A stretch of DNA of 64,000 nt from Microvirga lupini (GCA_000517005.1 KI911965.1:261027-325026); one strand, 5' to 3'; counted from the stretch's first letter, positions 52,525 to 62,090 are shown. Notes: generated by a model from the letters alone, not told the origin. Made by a program: numbers and translations.

Positions 52525-53616
52525 TCATCCACGCTCGGCGAGAACCGACACACCCGACGCATCGAAGACGTGCAGGGCGCGGCGCGGCACATGGGCGGTG
52601 TAAGAACCGCCGGGAGTCGCATCGGTCTCCCCAGGAGCACGGACGATTACGTCGTCACCGCTTGCAAGTCTCATGTAGACATAGCTCGACTCCCCCAACT
52701 GCTCGACGGCATCGATGATGCCTCGCAGGGAGGTCGCGTCGGCTCCGCCCTCTTCCATGTGCTCGGGCCTGATGCCGACCGTCACAGGGTCGCCTGCCGC
52801 CAGAGCGTCTGACCGCACATTCACGATGGCTTCCGTGCCGGCAAAGCCGATGGTGGCGCTGTTGCCCTCGAGCCGCAGGACCTGTCCCTTGATGAAGTTC
52901 ATCCGCGGAGAGCCGATGAAGCCGGCAACGAACAGGTTGCGAGGGTAGCGATAAAGCTCCAGCGGCGCGCCCACCTGCTCGATTCGGCCATGGTTCATCA
53001 CCACGATCTTCGAGGCAAGCGTCATGGCCTCGACCTGGTCGTGCGTGACATAAATCATCGTCGCGCCGAGATCCCGGTGGAGCTTGGCGATCTCGAGGCG
53101 CGTGTTGACACGAAGCGCCGCATCCAGATTCGAGAGTGGTTCGTCGAAGAGGAAGACGCTCGGGTTGCGCACGATGGCCCGGCCGATGGCCACGCGCTGT
53201 CTCTGCCCGCCCGACAGCTCTCGCGGCTTGCGGCCGAGAAGCGGGGTGAGCTTCAAAATCTCGGCCGCCTGCCGCACGCGGCGGTCCACCTCTGCCTTGT
53301 TCGTCTTGGCGAATTTCAGGCCGAAGGCCATGTTCTTGTAGACGTTCATATGCGGGTAGAGCGCGTAGGACTGGAACACCATGGCGATCTTGCGATCCGC
53401 CGGCGGCAGCTCGTTCACCCGCCTGCTCCCGATCCTGATCTCACCGCCGCTCACCGTCTCCAACCCGGCGATGATGCGAAGCAGGGTGGACTTGCCGCAG
53501 CCGGACGGGCCGACGAAGACGACGAATTCCCCATCCTCGACGGAGAGGTTGATGTCGCGCAGGATTTCCGTCGCTCCGAAGGACTTGGCAACACCGTGCA
53601 GGGAAACGTCAGCCAT
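52525..53616 (-). CDS. Sugar ABC transporter ATP-binding protein (MalK/UgpC type)
   Basis: 363-aa ATPase. Walker A GPSGCGKSTLLRIIAG near 36-51, Q-loop VFQSYALYPHMNVYKNMAFG near 80-99, signature ELSGGQRQRVAIGRAIV near 131-147, Walker B FLFDEPLSNLDAALR near 152-166, switch His in YVTHDQVEAM. The 120-residue C-terminal TOBE regulatory part (GIRPEHMEEGG near 284) is typical for MalK/UgpC. AGGA is ten bases before ATG 53616; the TTG at 53625 is less likely. It completes the amino-sugar ABC operon with the permeases and binding protein upstream. Confidence 0.92.
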   Translation of the reverse strand: MADVSLHGVAKSFGATEILRDINLSVEDGEFVVFVGPSGCGKSTLLRIIAGLETVSGGEIRIGSRRVNELPPADRKIAMVFQSYALYPHMNVYKNMAFGLKFAKTNKAEVDRRVRQAAEILKLTPLLGRKPRELSGGQRQRVAIGRAIVRNPSVFLFDEPLSNLDAALRVNTRLEIAKLHRDLGATMIYVTHDQVEAMTLASKIVVMNHGRIEQVGAPLELYRYPRNLFVAGFIGSPRMNFIKGQVLRLEGNSATIGFAGTEAIVNVRSDALAAGDPVTVGIRPEHMEEGGADATSLRGIIDAVEQLGESSYVYMRLASGDDVIVRAPGETDATPGGSYTAHVPRRALHVFDASGVSVLAERG

Positions 53617-53641
53617 TGCGATCAATTCCTGAACTAAGACA

Positions 53642-54475
53642 TCACTTCACGGCGCCGGCGGTCAGGCCGCGCACGAGATAGCGCGAGAAGAGAAGGTAGA
53701 GGACGAGAACCGGCGCGATCGCCAGCGTCAGCGAGGCGAGCACCGCGTTCCAGTCTGTCACGTATTGCCCGATGAATTGCTGGACGCCGAGGGTGATCGT
53801 CTGCTTGCCGTCGCCGGGTGCCAGGATCAGCGGGAACCAGAGATCGTTCCACACCGGCACCATGGTGAAGACCGCCACCGTCGCGATGGCCGGGCTGATC
53901 AAGGGCAGGATGATGCTGAAGAAAATCCGGTACTCGCTGACGCCGTCGCAGCGGGCGGCATCGCGTAGATCTTTCGGGATCTGCTGGATGAACTCGCCGA
54001 GGATGAGAATGGCGAGCGGCAATCCTTGCGCCACATAGACGAGGATGAGCGCCGTCAGAGTGTTGACGAGGTTCAGCTCCACCATCATGCGCAGGATGCT
54101 GACGCTGCCCAACCTGATCGGCACCATGATGCCGATAGCGAGATAAAGGCTGATCAGCGTATTGCCGGGAAATTTGTATTCGGTCAGGGCCCAGGCGGCC
54201 ATCGCGCCGATGAGGACGATCAGCACGAGGGAAACCACCGTCACCGTCAGGCTGTTGAAGAAGTACAGGCCGAAATCCGCATTGGCGAAGACCCGGTCGA
54301 ACCCGATGGTGGTGAAGGTCTGGCCGTTGGGAAGACCGAGCGGATCGGCGAAGATCGCGCGCCGGGTCTTGAAGGCGTTGATCAGGATGAGAAGGATCGG
54401 GCCGAGGGCGAGGATCGTGTAGAGGATCAGCGCGATGTGAACGGCAATGCGGCTCGGTCTGATGGTTGTTCCCAT
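53642..54475 (-). CDS. Sugar ABC transporter permease (MalG type)
   Basis: 277-aa inner-membrane protein with six helices. N-terminal helix ALILYTILALGPILLILINAF, and the ABC-contact EAA loop is DLRDAARCDGVSEYRIFFSIILPLISPAI near 183-210. CUT1-family permease pairing with the MalF-type partner 7 bases upstream; ATPase 25 bases downstream. The last residues (RGLTAGAVK) are the normal end of MalG-type permeases. Substrate probably GlcNAc or a related amino sugar, from the neighbouring catabolic operon. Confidence 0.92.
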   Translation of the reverse strand: MGTTIRPSRIAVHIALILYTILALGPILLILINAFKTRRAIFADPLGLPNGQTFTTIGFDRVFANADFGLYFFNSLTVTVVSLVLIVLIGAMAAWALTEYKFPGNTLISLYLAIGIMVPIRLGSVSILRMMVELNLVNTLTALILVYVAQGLPLAILILGEFIQQIPKDLRDAARCDGVSEYRIFFSIILPLISPAIATVAVFTMVPVWNDLWFPLILAPGDGKQTITLGVQQFIGQYVTDWNAVLASLTLAIAPVLVLYLLFSRYLVRGLTAGAVK

Positions 54476-54482
54476 GGCGCCC

Positions 54483-55445
54483 TCAGAACGTGTGCCGCTG
54501 CAGCCGCCGCTGCACGCCGAAGAGATAGATCAGCACGCCCACCAGAATGATGATGAGCATGGCGGTCGCGACCGCCGCCCCCATAGTCGGGCTGCCGACC
54601 TGAAGCTGGAACCCGAAGAAGGTGCGATAGAAGAACGTACCGAGGATGTCGGTCGAGAAGTTCGGGCCCGCCAGCGCGCCCTTGATGGCGTAGATCAGGT
54701 CGAAGGCGTTGAAGTTGGCGACGAAGGTCAGGATCGACACGACGCCGAGCGTCGGCAGGATCAAGGGCAGGCGCACGAACCAGAACACGCTGAAAGGTCC
54801 CGCTCCGTCGACCGTGGCGGCATCGAGCAGATCGTCGGGGATGTTCAGGAGAGCGGCATAGATCAGCATCATGGGAATGCCGACGAATTGCCAGACCGAG
54901 ATGAGGGAGACCGTCAGCAGAGCCGTCGATTCCTGGCCGAGCCAGGGCCCGAAGACACTGCCCAGGCCGACGGCCTTCAGGAGGCTCGGCGCAATGCCCC
55001 AGAGCGGGTTGAGTATGAGCTGCCAGATGAAGCCGATGATGACCACGGAGAGCATGGTCGGCAGGAAGATGAGCGTGCGATAGACGCTGCCGCCGGTCAA
55101 TCGCGGCAGGCTGAGCAGCATGGCGAGCCCCAGGCCGATGCCGTTCTGAACTACCATGTGAATGGCGAAGAAGATCACGTTGTTGCGCAACGCGTTCCAG
55201 AACTGGCTCGACCAGTTGGGATCGGTCAGGAGCGTCTGGAAATTCTGAAGGCCGACGAAGCTGCGCGCACCCGTTTCATCGCCCGCGTAAAGGCTCAGGC
55301 GGATTGTGTCGATCAGTGGATAGATCGAGAACAGGGTGTAGATCGCAAGCGCCGGCGCCAGGAACACTGCGATGTGAACAGGAAAGCGCGAGCGGGTGGG
55401 AACCACATCCGCCGGCTCAACGCTGGAAGCCGTGAGATCCGTCAT
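54483..55445 (-). CDS. Sugar ABC transporter permease (MalF type)
   Basis: 320-aa inner-membrane protein with six helices, first IAVFLAPALAIYTLFSIYPLI near 27-47. EAA loop is DLLDAATVDGAGPFSVFWFVRLPLILPTL near 205-233. Long periplasmic loop with GARSFVGLQNFQTLLTDPNW near 63, common in MalF-type CUT1 permeases. Operon order is binding protein, MalF-type, MalG-type, ATPase. The 73-base gap to the binding protein contains a strong hairpin. Confidence 0.92.
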   Translation of the reverse strand: MTDLTASSVEPADVVPTRSRFPVHIAVFLAPALAIYTLFSIYPLIDTIRLSLYAGDETGARSFVGLQNFQTLLTDPNWSSQFWNALRNNVIFFAIHMVVQNGIGLGLAMLLSLPRLTGGSVYRTLIFLPTMLSVVIIGFIWQLILNPLWGIAPSLLKAVGLGSVFGPWLGQESTALLTVSLISVWQFVGIPMMLIYAALLNIPDDLLDAATVDGAGPFSVFWFVRLPLILPTLGVVSILTFVANFNAFDLIYAIKGALAGPNFSTDILGTFFYRTFFGFQLQVGSPTMGAAVATAMLIIILVGVLIYLFGVQRRLQRHTF

Positions 55446-55475
55446 GCTGCTCCAGATCGCAGGGATGAGAGATGA

Positions 55476-55500
55476 CGGGCCGCTCCGGATGAGCGGCCCG
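55476..55500 (-). terminator. Intercistronic hairpin between binding protein and permease
   Basis: CGGGCCGCTC (55476-55485), loop CGGAT, GAGCGGCCCG (55491-55500), perfect ten-base stem without T-run. Such hairpins usually protect the binding-protein mRNA and lower expression of the permeases. Confidence 0.6.
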
Positions 55501-55518
55501 CCTCGATGCTTTCAGCGC

Positions 55519-56808
55519 TTACTTCTTGTGCGGCTCGTACCAGCTCGCAAGGCCGTCCTGGACCTTCTTGGCCGCCTCTTCGGGCTTCATGGTTCCATTC
55601 ATCACCTGGGCGCTCACGTTCCAAAGCTCGTTCTCGAGATTCGGCGTGCCGCGGGCCAAGATCTGATAGGAGTTGCGGATCGAGCTTTCGCAGGTGCCCC
55701 GCCAGCCGACGAACTTCGCCGCCACCGGGTCCTTTACCTCGACCTTGGCCTTGGAGAGCGGGAAGAAGCCCGGCAGCTCGTTGGCATAGATTTCGGCGAA
55801 TTCAGGCGAAGCCACCCAGGACAGGAAGGTCTTGGCCGGATCGACATTCTTCGACTTGGCGTTGATGCCGATCGCGATGTCGGTATGGTCACTGATATAG
55901 CACTTGTCGCCGGCCTTCACGACGGGCGGAGCGAAGGCGTCGAATTCGAAATCGGCCTGCTTGCGGAAGATCGGCACGTCCCAGGAACCGGCCGGATAGA
56001 TCGCCGCGCGGCCGAGCGTGAACAGGTTCTGCGTGTCCGGATATTTCTGGGACTTGTAGCCGTCGCCCATGTAAGGCGCCCAGCTCGCAAGCTCCTTGAA
56101 CACGTCCACATAGGCCGGATCGGTGAACTTCTGCTTGCCCTCGATGAGCGCCTTGCGGCCCTCTTCGCCCTTCCAGTAGTTCACGCCGATATTCTGGAAG
56201 CCCATGGTGGCGGCTTCCCACTGATCGGCCGTGCCCATGGCGAGGGGCGTGTACTTGCCGTCCGCCTTGATCTTGTCGAGCACCGCATGGAACTCGGCCA
56301 TGGTCTTCGGCGGTGTGAGCTTCAACTCGTCGAAGATTTCCTTGTTGTAGACGAAACCGTGGATCACCGAGGCCATCGGCATGCAGAAGGTGGTCTTGCC
56401 GTCATCGGTCGACCAGGCGCTCTTGGCCACGTCGGAAAAGTTCTCGATGCCCTTCACGTCGTTGACGGAGGTCAGGTTGCCCTTCTTGAACAGGTCGAGG
56501 GAGGCATCGAACGGACGGCAGGTGATGAGGTCGCCTGCGGTGCCGCCGGCAAGGCGCGCATTGAGAGCGGCGTTGTACTCGGTCGGCGGATCGGCCTTGA
56601 ACTGAACCTTGATGTCGGGATGCTTCTTGTTGAAGGCCGGAATGATCTTGGTGTTCCAGACATCCGCATCGTCGTTGCGCCAGCTCTCGATGGTGAGCGT
56701 CTGGGCCGAGGCGGCATGGGCGAAAGCAAGAGCCGCTGCGGCCACCGAGGCGCCCGCGAGCAATTGTCCTGCGCGGCGCAGGACCGCTTTCGAATGGAGT
56801 TTCGTCAT
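55519..56808 (-). CDS. Sugar ABC transporter substrate-binding protein
   Basis: 429-aa periplasmic CUT1-type binding protein (solute-binding family 1). Signal peptide: basic TKLHSKAVLRRAG followed by QLLAGASVAAAALAFAHAASAQ, cleavage near residue 36. Mature start TLTIESWRNDDADVW, with NKKHPDIKVQFKADPPTEYNA near 60-80 and a C-terminal YQILARGTPNLENELW near 380. I prefer the second ATG (56808), nine bases from GGAGG, over ATG 56817 which is joined to it. First gene of the leftward ABC operon and divergent from the kinase/regulator operon. Ligand likely a GlcNAc-containing sugar. Confidence 0.9.
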   Translation of the reverse strand: MTKLHSKAVLRRAGQLLAGASVAAAALAFAHAASAQTLTIESWRNDDADVWNTKIIPAFNKKHPDIKVQFKADPPTEYNAALNARLAGGTAGDLITCRPFDASLDLFKKGNLTSVNDVKGIENFSDVAKSAWSTDDGKTTFCMPMASVIHGFVYNKEIFDELKLTPPKTMAEFHAVLDKIKADGKYTPLAMGTADQWEAATMGFQNIGVNYWKGEEGRKALIEGKQKFTDPAYVDVFKELASWAPYMGDGYKSQKYPDTQNLFTLGRAAIYPAGSWDVPIFRKQADFEFDAFAPPVVKAGDKCYISDHTDIAIGINAKSKNVDPAKTFLSWVASPEFAEIYANELPGFFPLSKAKVEVKDPVAAKFVGWRGTCESSIRNSYQILARGTPNLENELWNVSAQVMNGTMKPEEAAKKVQDGLASWYEPHKK

Positions 56809-57174
56809 CGTTTTCATCCTCCGTGACCAAGAGGCGCCTGGAAACGCCCCTAATATTATGTCCCTCTATTTGTCCCGTGCCGATTTTATTGCATTCTGCG
56901 CTTCGCGGCGGGCCAGCCTGACTGTTCCACCGGAAAGCTCTTCGGACAAGTGACCTCATATTGGTATCGGCAAAATTCAAACACAACTCCTCTTTGAAGC
57001 CGATCGCCACATTTTGCCGGCTCCTCTTTTTCGCCCCTTTGCGCTCTTAAGCGATGAGGCTCGTCCGGGCTGTGGACAAAGCGTTTGGGTATTCCGTACC
57101 GGCGCCTCTTCCCGAACTGGACATTAAGTGGCATGGTGCCTGTCCGTAAGATTGCTTCCCGAGATCCGTTCCTC
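56809..57174. other. Divergent control region of the amino-sugar locus
   Basis: About 365 bases, AT-richer than neighbours, with promoters expected both ways. The short palindrome GGTA-N5-TACC at 57088-57100 is a possible operator of the GntR regulator encoded next door; no other element is firm. Confidence 0.4.
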
Positions 57175-58056
57175 ATGACCGACCTTTTGTTCCTTGGCAT
57201 TGACGGCGGCGGCACCAAGTGCCGGGCGCGCCTGCGCGATGCCCGAGGAAAGCTGTTGGGGGAAGGAACGGGCGGGCCTTCCAATATCCGCCTCGATCCT
57301 GATCTGGTCTGGAATTCGATTCTCACGGCCTGTCGCGAAGCTCTCGCTCAGGCAAGCCTCCACGAAAGCGATCTCAAGCGAATCCATGCCGGCATGGGAG
57401 CCGCCGGCGCCGGGCAGACCAGTGCCGTCGAGCGCCTTCTGTCGCGCCCTCATCCCTTCGCCTCCTTCGAGATCGAGACGGATGCGCACACCGCCTGGCT
57501 CGGTGCCTTCAACGGGGGCGACGGCGCCATCCTGATCGTCGGCACGGGTTCCTGCGGCTATGGCGGCACCAGCGGCCATTGCCATTATGTCGGCGGCTGG
57601 GGCCATGAGATTTCGGACGAGGGCAGCGGCGCCGCCATCGGGCGCGAACTCCTGCGCCGCTGCATCTGGGTCCATGACGGCCGTGCGGCATCGGCGCCGC
57701 TCTCGGATGCGGTTCTGGCCGAGTTCAACAACAATCTCGAAGTCCTGGTCGATTGGGTCGGCAAGGCCCGGCCGGCCGATTACGGCCGCTATGCGCCGCT
57801 CGTCCTGCAGCATGCCGAAAGGCGCGATCCTCTCGGCATCGCCATCATCGAGGAGGCCGCCGCCGGGCTGAGCCTGATCGGCTCACGCCTGCTCGACCTC
57901 GGCGCTCCGGCCATCTGTCTCTTTGGTGGACTGGCACAGCCGCTCCGGCCGTGGCTTTCGCCGCCCGTGCAGCGAACCATCACAGATCCCATGGCCGATG
58001 CGCTCGATGGTGCGATTCTCCTTGCCCGCATGGCTCTCCAGGGGAGGCGGCCATGA
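57175..58056 (+). CDS. BadF/BadG/BcrA/BcrD-type kinase, probable N-acetylglucosamine kinase
   Basis: 293-aa ASKHA-fold kinase. Phosphate-1 loop FLGIDGGGTKCRARLRD (about 6-22), sugar-binding ETDAHTAWLGAFNGGDGAILIVGTGSCGYG near 100-130 (spaced DAH and GTG motifs), GGWGHEISDEGSGAAIGRELLR near 141-162 and CLFGGLAQPLRPWLSPP near 250. This is the eukaryotic/bacterial GlcNAc kinase type, producing GlcNAc-6-P for NagA downstream. Start at ATG 57175 is where the family begins; Met at 57133 is possible. Overlaps the GntR gene by ATGA. Confidence 0.87.
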   Translation: MTDLLFLGIDGGGTKCRARLRDARGKLLGEGTGGPSNIRLDPDLVWNSILTACREALAQASLHESDLKRIHAGMGAAGAGQTSAVERLLSRPHPFASFEIETDAHTAWLGAFNGGDGAILIVGTGSCGYGGTSGHCHYVGGWGHEISDEGSGAAIGRELLRRCIWVHDGRAASAPLSDAVLAEFNNNLEVLVDWVGKARPADYGRYAPLVLQHAERRDPLGIAIIEEAAAGLSLIGSRLLDLGAPAICLFGGLAQPLRPWLSPPVQRTITDPMADALDGAILLARMALQGRRP

Positions 58057-58838
58057 GCGAGCAGTCCAGCGAGTCGCTCGCCTTCGTTCCCCTGGATGAA
58101 GGAAATCCGACGCCGCTCTATCTCCAGCTTCAGCAATCCATCGAGGAGGCGGTCCGCAAAGGTGCGCTCAAGGCGGATGCCGCGCTTCCGGGCGAGCGCG
58201 ATCTGGCCAAGCAGCTCGGCATTTCCCGCGTCACCGTGCGCAAGGCCATCACGGGATTGGTGCAGAAGGGCGTGCTCGTCCAGCGCTGGGGCTCGGGCAC
58301 CTTCATCGCGCCGCAGATGCGGCTCGAACAGCCCCTCTCCCGCCTGTCGAGCTTTACCGACGACATGTCGGCCCGCGGCCTGAAATCCTCGGCCGTGATG
58401 TTGAGCCGTTCGACGGGCCCGGCTTCCACGGACGAGCTGATGGCGCTCGGCCTCTCGCCGGGCGATCTCGTGAGCCGCGTCAACCGCCTGCGCCTCGCCA
58501 ACGGCATTCCGATGGCGATCGAGAATGCGGTCATTCCCTCGAAGGTCCTGCCCGATCCTTCCCTCGTCAAGCAATCGCTCTACGCGGTGCTGCACGATCA
58601 GGGCTTCATGCCGACGCGCGCCTTGCAGAGGCTGCACGCAGTCCTTTTGACCGAGGAACAGGCCTCGCTGCTCAGCGTTCCGCCTCAAAGTCCTGCGCTC
58701 TACATCGAACGCCGCTCGTTCACCGCTGCGGGCGAAGTCGTCGAGTTCACCTCGTCCTATTACCGGGGCGATGCCTATGATTTCGTGGCCGAACTGACCA
58801 TCAGCCAGCCCGAACGGATGCACAATGATGATGCCTGA
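58053..58838 (+). CDS. GntR family transcriptional regulator (HutC/NagR-like, UTRA domain)
   Basis: 261-aa DNA-binding protein. N-terminal winged helix: TPLYLQLQQSIEEAVRKGALK (about 20-40) and PGERDLAKQLGISRVTVRKAI (about 47-67). Effector domain (UTRA) from about 95: LSSFTDDMSARGLKSSAVM, RVNRLRLANGIPMAIENAVIP, and EFTSSYYRGDAYDFVAEL at the end. The family senses phosphorylated amino sugars such as GlcN-6-P or GlcNAc-6-P; the place between a GlcNAc-type kinase and NagA supports this. GGGGAGG is nine bases before ATG; overlap of four bases with the kinase. Confidence 0.92.
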   Translation: MSEQSSESLAFVPLDEGNPTPLYLQLQQSIEEAVRKGALKADAALPGERDLAKQLGISRVTVRKAITGLVQKGVLVQRWGSGTFIAPQMRLEQPLSRLSSFTDDMSARGLKSSAVMLSRSTGPASTDELMALGLSPGDLVSRVNRLRLANGIPMAIENAVIPSKVLPDPSLVKQSLYAVLHDQGFMPTRALQRLHAVLLTEEQASLLSVPPQSPALYIERRSFTAAGEVVEFTSSYYRGDAYDFVAELTISQPERMHNDDA

Positions 58839-59877
58839 CACGAATGCTCCTGCCCTGACCGCCATGCTGCGTGAGGCTCAGGAGGCGCCGCAGGTGGTCG
58901 CGCACCTGCTTAAGAGCAACGCACCCCTGTGCCGTGATCTCGGCGAGCGCCTGCGCGCCGCCCCGCCGCCTTTCGCCGTCACCTGCGCGCGCGGCAGTTC
59001 GGACAATGCGGCGACCTTCGTCAAATACCTGCTCGAGATCCATTCCGGTCTCGTCACCGCTTCCGTCGGCCCCTCGGTGACCTCCGTCTACGAGGCCCGC
59101 CCGCGCATGCGCGACGCCCTGTTCCTCGCCGTGTCGCAATCGGGCCGCAGCCCGGACATCCTCAACCTCGCCCAGGCCGGACGGGATGACGGCGCGCTGA
59201 CGGTGGCGCTCGTGAACGACACGACCTCGCCGCTCGCCTCCACCTGCGAGGTCGTGCTGCCGCTCCATGCCGGACCTGAGAAGAGCGTGGCCGCCACGAA
59301 ATCATTCATTGCGGCGCTCGCTGCAGGGCTGCAGCTTGTGGCGCACTGGTCGCAGGACCGGGAGCTTCTCGATGCCCTCGACACCTTGCCGGACGTGCTC
59401 GCCAGGGCTTCCGCGATCGACTGGTCGGCCTCGCTTCCCGTTCTGTCCGAAGCAGACAACCTGTTCGTCGTCGGGCGCGGCGTGGGCTTTGCCGTGGCGC
59501 AGGAGGCCGCGCTCAAGCTCAAGGAAACCTCCGGCGTTCACGCGGAGGCGATGAGCGCCGCCGAGCTGATGCACGGCCCCTGGACATTGGCGGGGGATCA
59601 CTTTCCGATCCTGGTTCTCAGTCAGCGGGACGAGACCCTGAGCGGCGTCAGCGATCTGGTGACGAAGCTGAACGAGCAGGGTGTTCCCGTCATCGTCGCC
59701 GGCGCCGCCGAAGGTCCCGCCAGCGTCACGCTGCCTTCGGTCGAGGACGCGCATCCCTATCTCGCGCCCATCGCTCTCATCCAGAGCTTCTATCCTCTCG
59801 TGAATGCCATTGCCCTCGCGCGCGGCCGCAATCCGGACAATCCGCCGCGCCTGCGCAAGGTGACGGAGACCGTCTGA
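58825..59877 (+). CDS. SIS domain sugar isomerase/deaminase (GlmS isomerase-like, NagB-II type)
   Basis: 350-aa protein with two sugar-isomerase folds, like the C-terminal half of GlmS but without the glutaminase domain. First SIS domain: TCARGSSDNAATFVKYLLE (about 53-71), AVSQSGRSPDILNLAQAG (about 103-120) and AATKSFIAALAAG near 156; second: VVGRGVGFAVAQEAALKLKETSG (about 216-238) and AEAMSAAELMHGPW. Known enzymes of this kind deaminate GlcN-6-P to fructose-6-P (NagB-II). The start is one of three successive ATGs at 58825-58833; it overlaps the GntR end by 14 bases. Confidence 0.9.
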   Translation: MMMPDTNAPALTAMLREAQEAPQVVAHLLKSNAPLCRDLGERLRAAPPPFAVTCARGSSDNAATFVKYLLEIHSGLVTASVGPSVTSVYEARPRMRDALFLAVSQSGRSPDILNLAQAGRDDGALTVALVNDTTSPLASTCEVVLPLHAGPEKSVAATKSFIAALAAGLQLVAHWSQDRELLDALDTLPDVLARASAIDWSASLPVLSEADNLFVVGRGVGFAVAQEAALKLKETSGVHAEAMSAAELMHGPWTLAGDHFPILVLSQRDETLSGVSDLVTKLNEQGVPVIVAGAAEGPASVTLPSVEDAHPYLAPIALIQSFYPLVNAIALARGRNPDNPPRLRKVTETV

Positions 59878-61010
59878 TGTCCATTGCCCTCGTGGGAGCC
59901 CGCGTCTTCGACGGCGCGCACATGCTCGACGACCGCGCCGTCGTCATCGAGAATGGCCGCATTCTCGGCCTGCCGCACGAGAAGGATCTCGGCGCCGGAA
60001 TCGAGCGCCACCGGATCGACGGCCTGCTGGCTCCGGGATTCATCGACGTGCAGGTCAATGGCGGCGGCGGCGTTCTCTATAACGACGTGCGCACGGTCGA
60101 CGGCATCAGGACCATTGCCGAGGCGCACAGGGCTTACGGCACCACCGGTCTTCTGCCAACCTTCATCACCGACACCCGCGAGACGATGGCGGAAGCCGTG
60201 GAGGCCATGCGGGCGGCACTGGCCGCTCGCATTCCCGGCGTGCTCGGCATCCATCTCGAAGGCCCCTTCATCAGTCCGGAGCGCAAAGGCGTGCACAATC
60301 CCGCCTTCATGCGGCCGATGGAGGAGGAGGACATCGCGATCATCACCTCCCTCACCGAGGGCCGCACCCTCGTAACGCTGGCGCCCGAGCGCAACAGCAT
60401 GGAGGCGATTGCACGCTTGGCCGCGACCGGCACGCTGATCTGCGCCGGCCACACGGCCGCCGACTATGAAACGGTCATGGAAGCCGCGCGCCACGGCCTG
60501 CGCGGCTTCACGCATCTCTTCAACGCGATGCCGCCGCTGGCCGGGCGCGACCCGGGTCCGGTGGGCGCAGCCCTCGACAGTCGGGACACCTGGTGCGGCC
60601 TCATCGTCGATGGACACCACGTGAGCGATGCGGCGTTGCGCATGGCGATCGCCGCCAAGGGCACGGAGCGGATGATGCTGGTGACCGACGCCATGGCGGT
60701 GACCGGCACGGATCTGACGAGCTTCGAGTTGCATGGGCGCACGATCTACCGCCAGGATGGCAGGCTCACCACGGCGGACGGAACACTCGCCGGCTCCGAC
60801 CTCGACATGGCAGGCGCCGTGCGCAACAGCGTGCAGCGCTTAGGCCTTGCTCTTCCGGACGTGCTGCGCATGGCATCGCTGATTCCGGCCCAGTTCCTGC
60901 GCCTCGATCACGCCCTGGGCCGGATCGCGCCCGGCTATCGGGCCGATCTCGTTCTTCTCGACGAGAGCCTGCACGTGCGGCAGACCTGGATTGGCGGGAA
61001 CAGCAACTAG
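59877..61010 (+). CDS. nagA: N-acetylglucosamine-6-phosphate deacetylase
   Basis: 377-aa amidohydrolase. Metal-binding and catalytic features: LAPGFIDVQVNGGGGVLYND (near 52-71), GIHLEGPFISPERKGVHNP near 123-141 (Glu ligand), CAGHTAADYETVMEAARHGLRGFTHLFNAM near 188-217 (two His), IVDGHHVSDAALR near 243 and LVTDAMAVTGTD near 265 (catalytic Asp). It removes acetate from GlcNAc-6-P to yield GlcN-6-P for the SIS enzyme before it. Stop and start share one base (TGATG). Confidence 0.95.
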   Translation: MSIALVGARVFDGAHMLDDRAVVIENGRILGLPHEKDLGAGIERHRIDGLLAPGFIDVQVNGGGGVLYNDVRTVDGIRTIAEAHRAYGTTGLLPTFITDTRETMAEAVEAMRAALAARIPGVLGIHLEGPFISPERKGVHNPAFMRPMEEEDIAIITSLTEGRTLVTLAPERNSMEAIARLAATGTLICAGHTAADYETVMEAARHGLRGFTHLFNAMPPLAGRDPGPVGAALDSRDTWCGLIVDGHHVSDAALRMAIAAKGTERMMLVTDAMAVTGTDLTSFELHGRTIYRQDGRLTTADGTLAGSDLDMAGAVRNSVQRLGLALPDVLRMASLIPAQFLRLDHALGRIAPGYRADLVLLDESLHVRQTWIGGNSN

Positions 61011-61022
61011 GGGGATCGTTCG

Positions 61023-62090
61023 ATGAGCGCACAAAGGGTTCTCGTGGTCGGGCTCGGGAACATGGGATTGTCCCATGCTCTCGCCTATAGCCGGATCGAA
61101 GGCTACGAGATCGCAGGGCTCTGCACGCGCAACATCGAAAGCATGAACCTTCCGGCCGCTTTGCAGAATGCACCGCGCTTCAGCGATTTCGAGGAAGCCC
61201 TTGAAGCCGTGAAGCCGAATGTGGTTTCGATCAATACCTGGTCCGACACTCATGCTCCCTACGTCATCCGGGCCATGGAAGCAGGCGCACATGTCTTCGT
61301 GGAAAAGCCGCTCGCCGATACGGTGGAGGATGCCGAGCGCGTCATCGAAACGGCAATCCGGACGAAGCGCAAGCTCGTCATCGGTTATATCCTTCGCCAC
61401 CATCCCTCCTGGATCAAGTTCATCGAGATCGCCAGGACGCTTGGCACGCCCCACGTCTTTCGCATGAACCTCAATCAGCAATCGAGCGGAGCAGCCTGGG
61501 AGGCGCATAAGCGCCTGCTGCAATCCCTCTCTCCCATCGTCGATTGCGGCGTGCATTATGTGGATGTCATGTGCCAGATCACGAAGGCGAAGCCCGTCCA
61601 GGTCCATGGCGTCGGCACGCGGCTGACCGAGGATATGCCGGTCGGCATGTACAATTATGGGCATCTGCATGTGACCTTCGACGACGGCTCCGTTGGCTGG
61701 TACGAGGCCGGATGGGGGCCGATGATGAGCGAGACGGCCTATTTCGTAAAAGACGTGATCGGGCCGAAAGGCAGCGTGAGCATCGTCATGGCCGAGACCG
61801 CCGGCGACATCCGCTCGGACGACATCAATGCGCATACCAAGACCAATCAGATCCTGCTCCACCATTCCACCCTGAAAGAGGATGGAACCTTCGCGAAGGC
61901 GGACGAGCGCATCAGCACCACGGACGAGCCGGACCACGATGCTCTCTGCGAGCTGGAGCAACGCTTCCTGCTGCGCGCGATCCGGGAGGATCTGGATCTG
62001 ACGGATCATATGAACGATGCGGTTCGCTCCCTGCGCATCGTGCTGGCTGCCGACGAAGCGGTGCGGACGGGCCGGGTCATTTTACTTTAG
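61023..62090 (+). CDS. Gfo/Idh/MocA family oxidoreductase
   Basis: 355-aa NAD(P)-dependent oxidoreductase. Rossmann motif VLVVGLGNMGLSHALAYSR (about 6-24), GLCTRNIESMNLP near 33, catalytic-lysine motif VFVEKPLADTVEDAERVIE near 93-111, DCGVHYVDVMCQITKAKP near 175-192 with conserved Asp and His. In amino-sugar clusters such proteins oxidise or epimerise amino sugars or their derivatives, but this one's substrate is not visible. GGGGGATCG is before ATG; twelve bases after nagA, so last gene of the operon. Confidence 0.88.
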   Translation: MSAQRVLVVGLGNMGLSHALAYSRIEGYEIAGLCTRNIESMNLPAALQNAPRFSDFEEALEAVKPNVVSINTWSDTHAPYVIRAMEAGAHVFVEKPLADTVEDAERVIETAIRTKRKLVIGYILRHHPSWIKFIEIARTLGTPHVFRMNLNQQSSGAAWEAHKRLLQSLSPIVDCGVHYVDVMCQITKAKPVQVHGVGTRLTEDMPVGMYNYGHLHVTFDDGSVGWYEAGWGPMMSETAYFVKDVIGPKGSVSIVMAETAGDIRSDDINAHTKTNQILLHHSTLKEDGTFAKADERISTTDEPDHDALCELEQRFLLRAIREDLDLTDHMNDAVRSLRIVLAADEAVRTGRVILL